In this document: positions 15,609 to 15,625 of the stretch, one piece after another | How positions within the stretch are numbered: position 1 is the stretch's first letter | How the letters are laid out: each line of letters begins with the position of its first letter | Source of the DNA: CAZMRQ01 sp964568795 | GTDB taxonomy: Bacteria; Pseudomonadota; Gammaproteobacteria; Comchoanobacterales; Comchoanobacteraceae | NCBI GenBank assembly: GCA_964568795.1 | Contig: CAZMRQ010000033.1 | Coordinates: 1 to 15,625 of the forward strand | DNA length: 15,625 nt | Direction: 5' to 3' | Notes under the pieces: model-generated | What the model was told of the DNA's origin: nothing | Database searches by the model: none | Seen by the model: only the letters and a program-made list of their open reading frames with translations | Position numbers and translations under genes: made by a program

Positions 15609-15625
15609 TCTAACTTCCTTGGTGA
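15573..15625 (+). mobile_element. Left edge of an IS-B copy inserted in the transporter gene
   Basis: From TGTGGTGCCACTAATGTCAA onward the sequence repeats 885-834 in inverted orientation to the end of the window. The first copy lies just after IS3-type transposase remnants, so this is most likely the transposase-distal end of the same kind of element, whose body continues beyond the window with its transposase expected on the - strand. The transporter frame crosses the boundary and stops 36 bases inside. Confidence 0.7.

Noticed and set aside
1..15625. CRISPR arrays, tRNA or rRNA genes
   Set aside because: No regularly spaced direct repeats and no tRNA- or rRNA-like segments were seen on reading, though no covariance search could be run.

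Overview
The window looks like a chromosomal segment of a gammaproteobacterium with an AT-leaning genome. DnaK has the gammaproteobacterial C-terminal acidic tail, UvrD has a gammaproteobacterial architecture, and the dnaK promoter fits the sigma-32 pattern. Decayed and active-looking insertion sequences and unusual membrane proteins at both edges would suit a host-associated lineage such as Legionellales or its relatives, but that placement is inference and I cannot name a species.

Layout. Positions 1-885 are insertion-sequence debris: a decayed IS3-family (IS2-type) orfB, then what looks like the last stretch of a second IS3-type element whose end lies at about 885. Positions 1058-3205 hold uvrD on the + strand. 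Positions 3206-6202 hold, on the - strand, a tightly packed operon of a DsbB-type oxidoreductase and two M16 proteins with complementary active-site motifs. Positions 6388-6954 hold grpE (+), which meets dnaJ stop to stop. Positions 6955-10007 are the dnaK-dnaJ operon (-), with a good sigma-32 promoter in the 63 bases between dnaK and the next gene. Positions 10071-11669 (-) hold a soluble PAS histidine kinase preceded by a small exported protein whose reading frame appears split by one base in a G run. Positions 11670-12112 are a regulatory region with two dyads and a near-consensus promoter. The right edge (12113-15608, +) holds two membrane proteins. The second appears to contain two SbmA/BacA-like (ABC_membrane_2-like) transmembrane units and is cut at its 3' end by an insertion sequence starting at about 15573.

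How the genes work together. DnaK, DnaJ and GrpE form one chaperone machine, although grpE is transcribed toward the other two from its own promoter. The two M16 proteins are expected to form a heterodimeric zinc protease. DsbB serves periplasmic disulfide formation, and the reason for its link to the proteases is not evident. The kinase and the small exported protein are probably co-translated and may form a sensing module, but no response regulator is present. The same IS end appears in opposite orientation at both edges, so the 14.7 kb between them is flanked by inverted IS ends.

The most notable points are the IS-truncated tandem SbmA-like protein, the split small exported protein coupled to the kinase, and the stop-in-loop hairpin shared by grpE and dnaJ. 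I found no CRISPR array, tRNA or rRNA.
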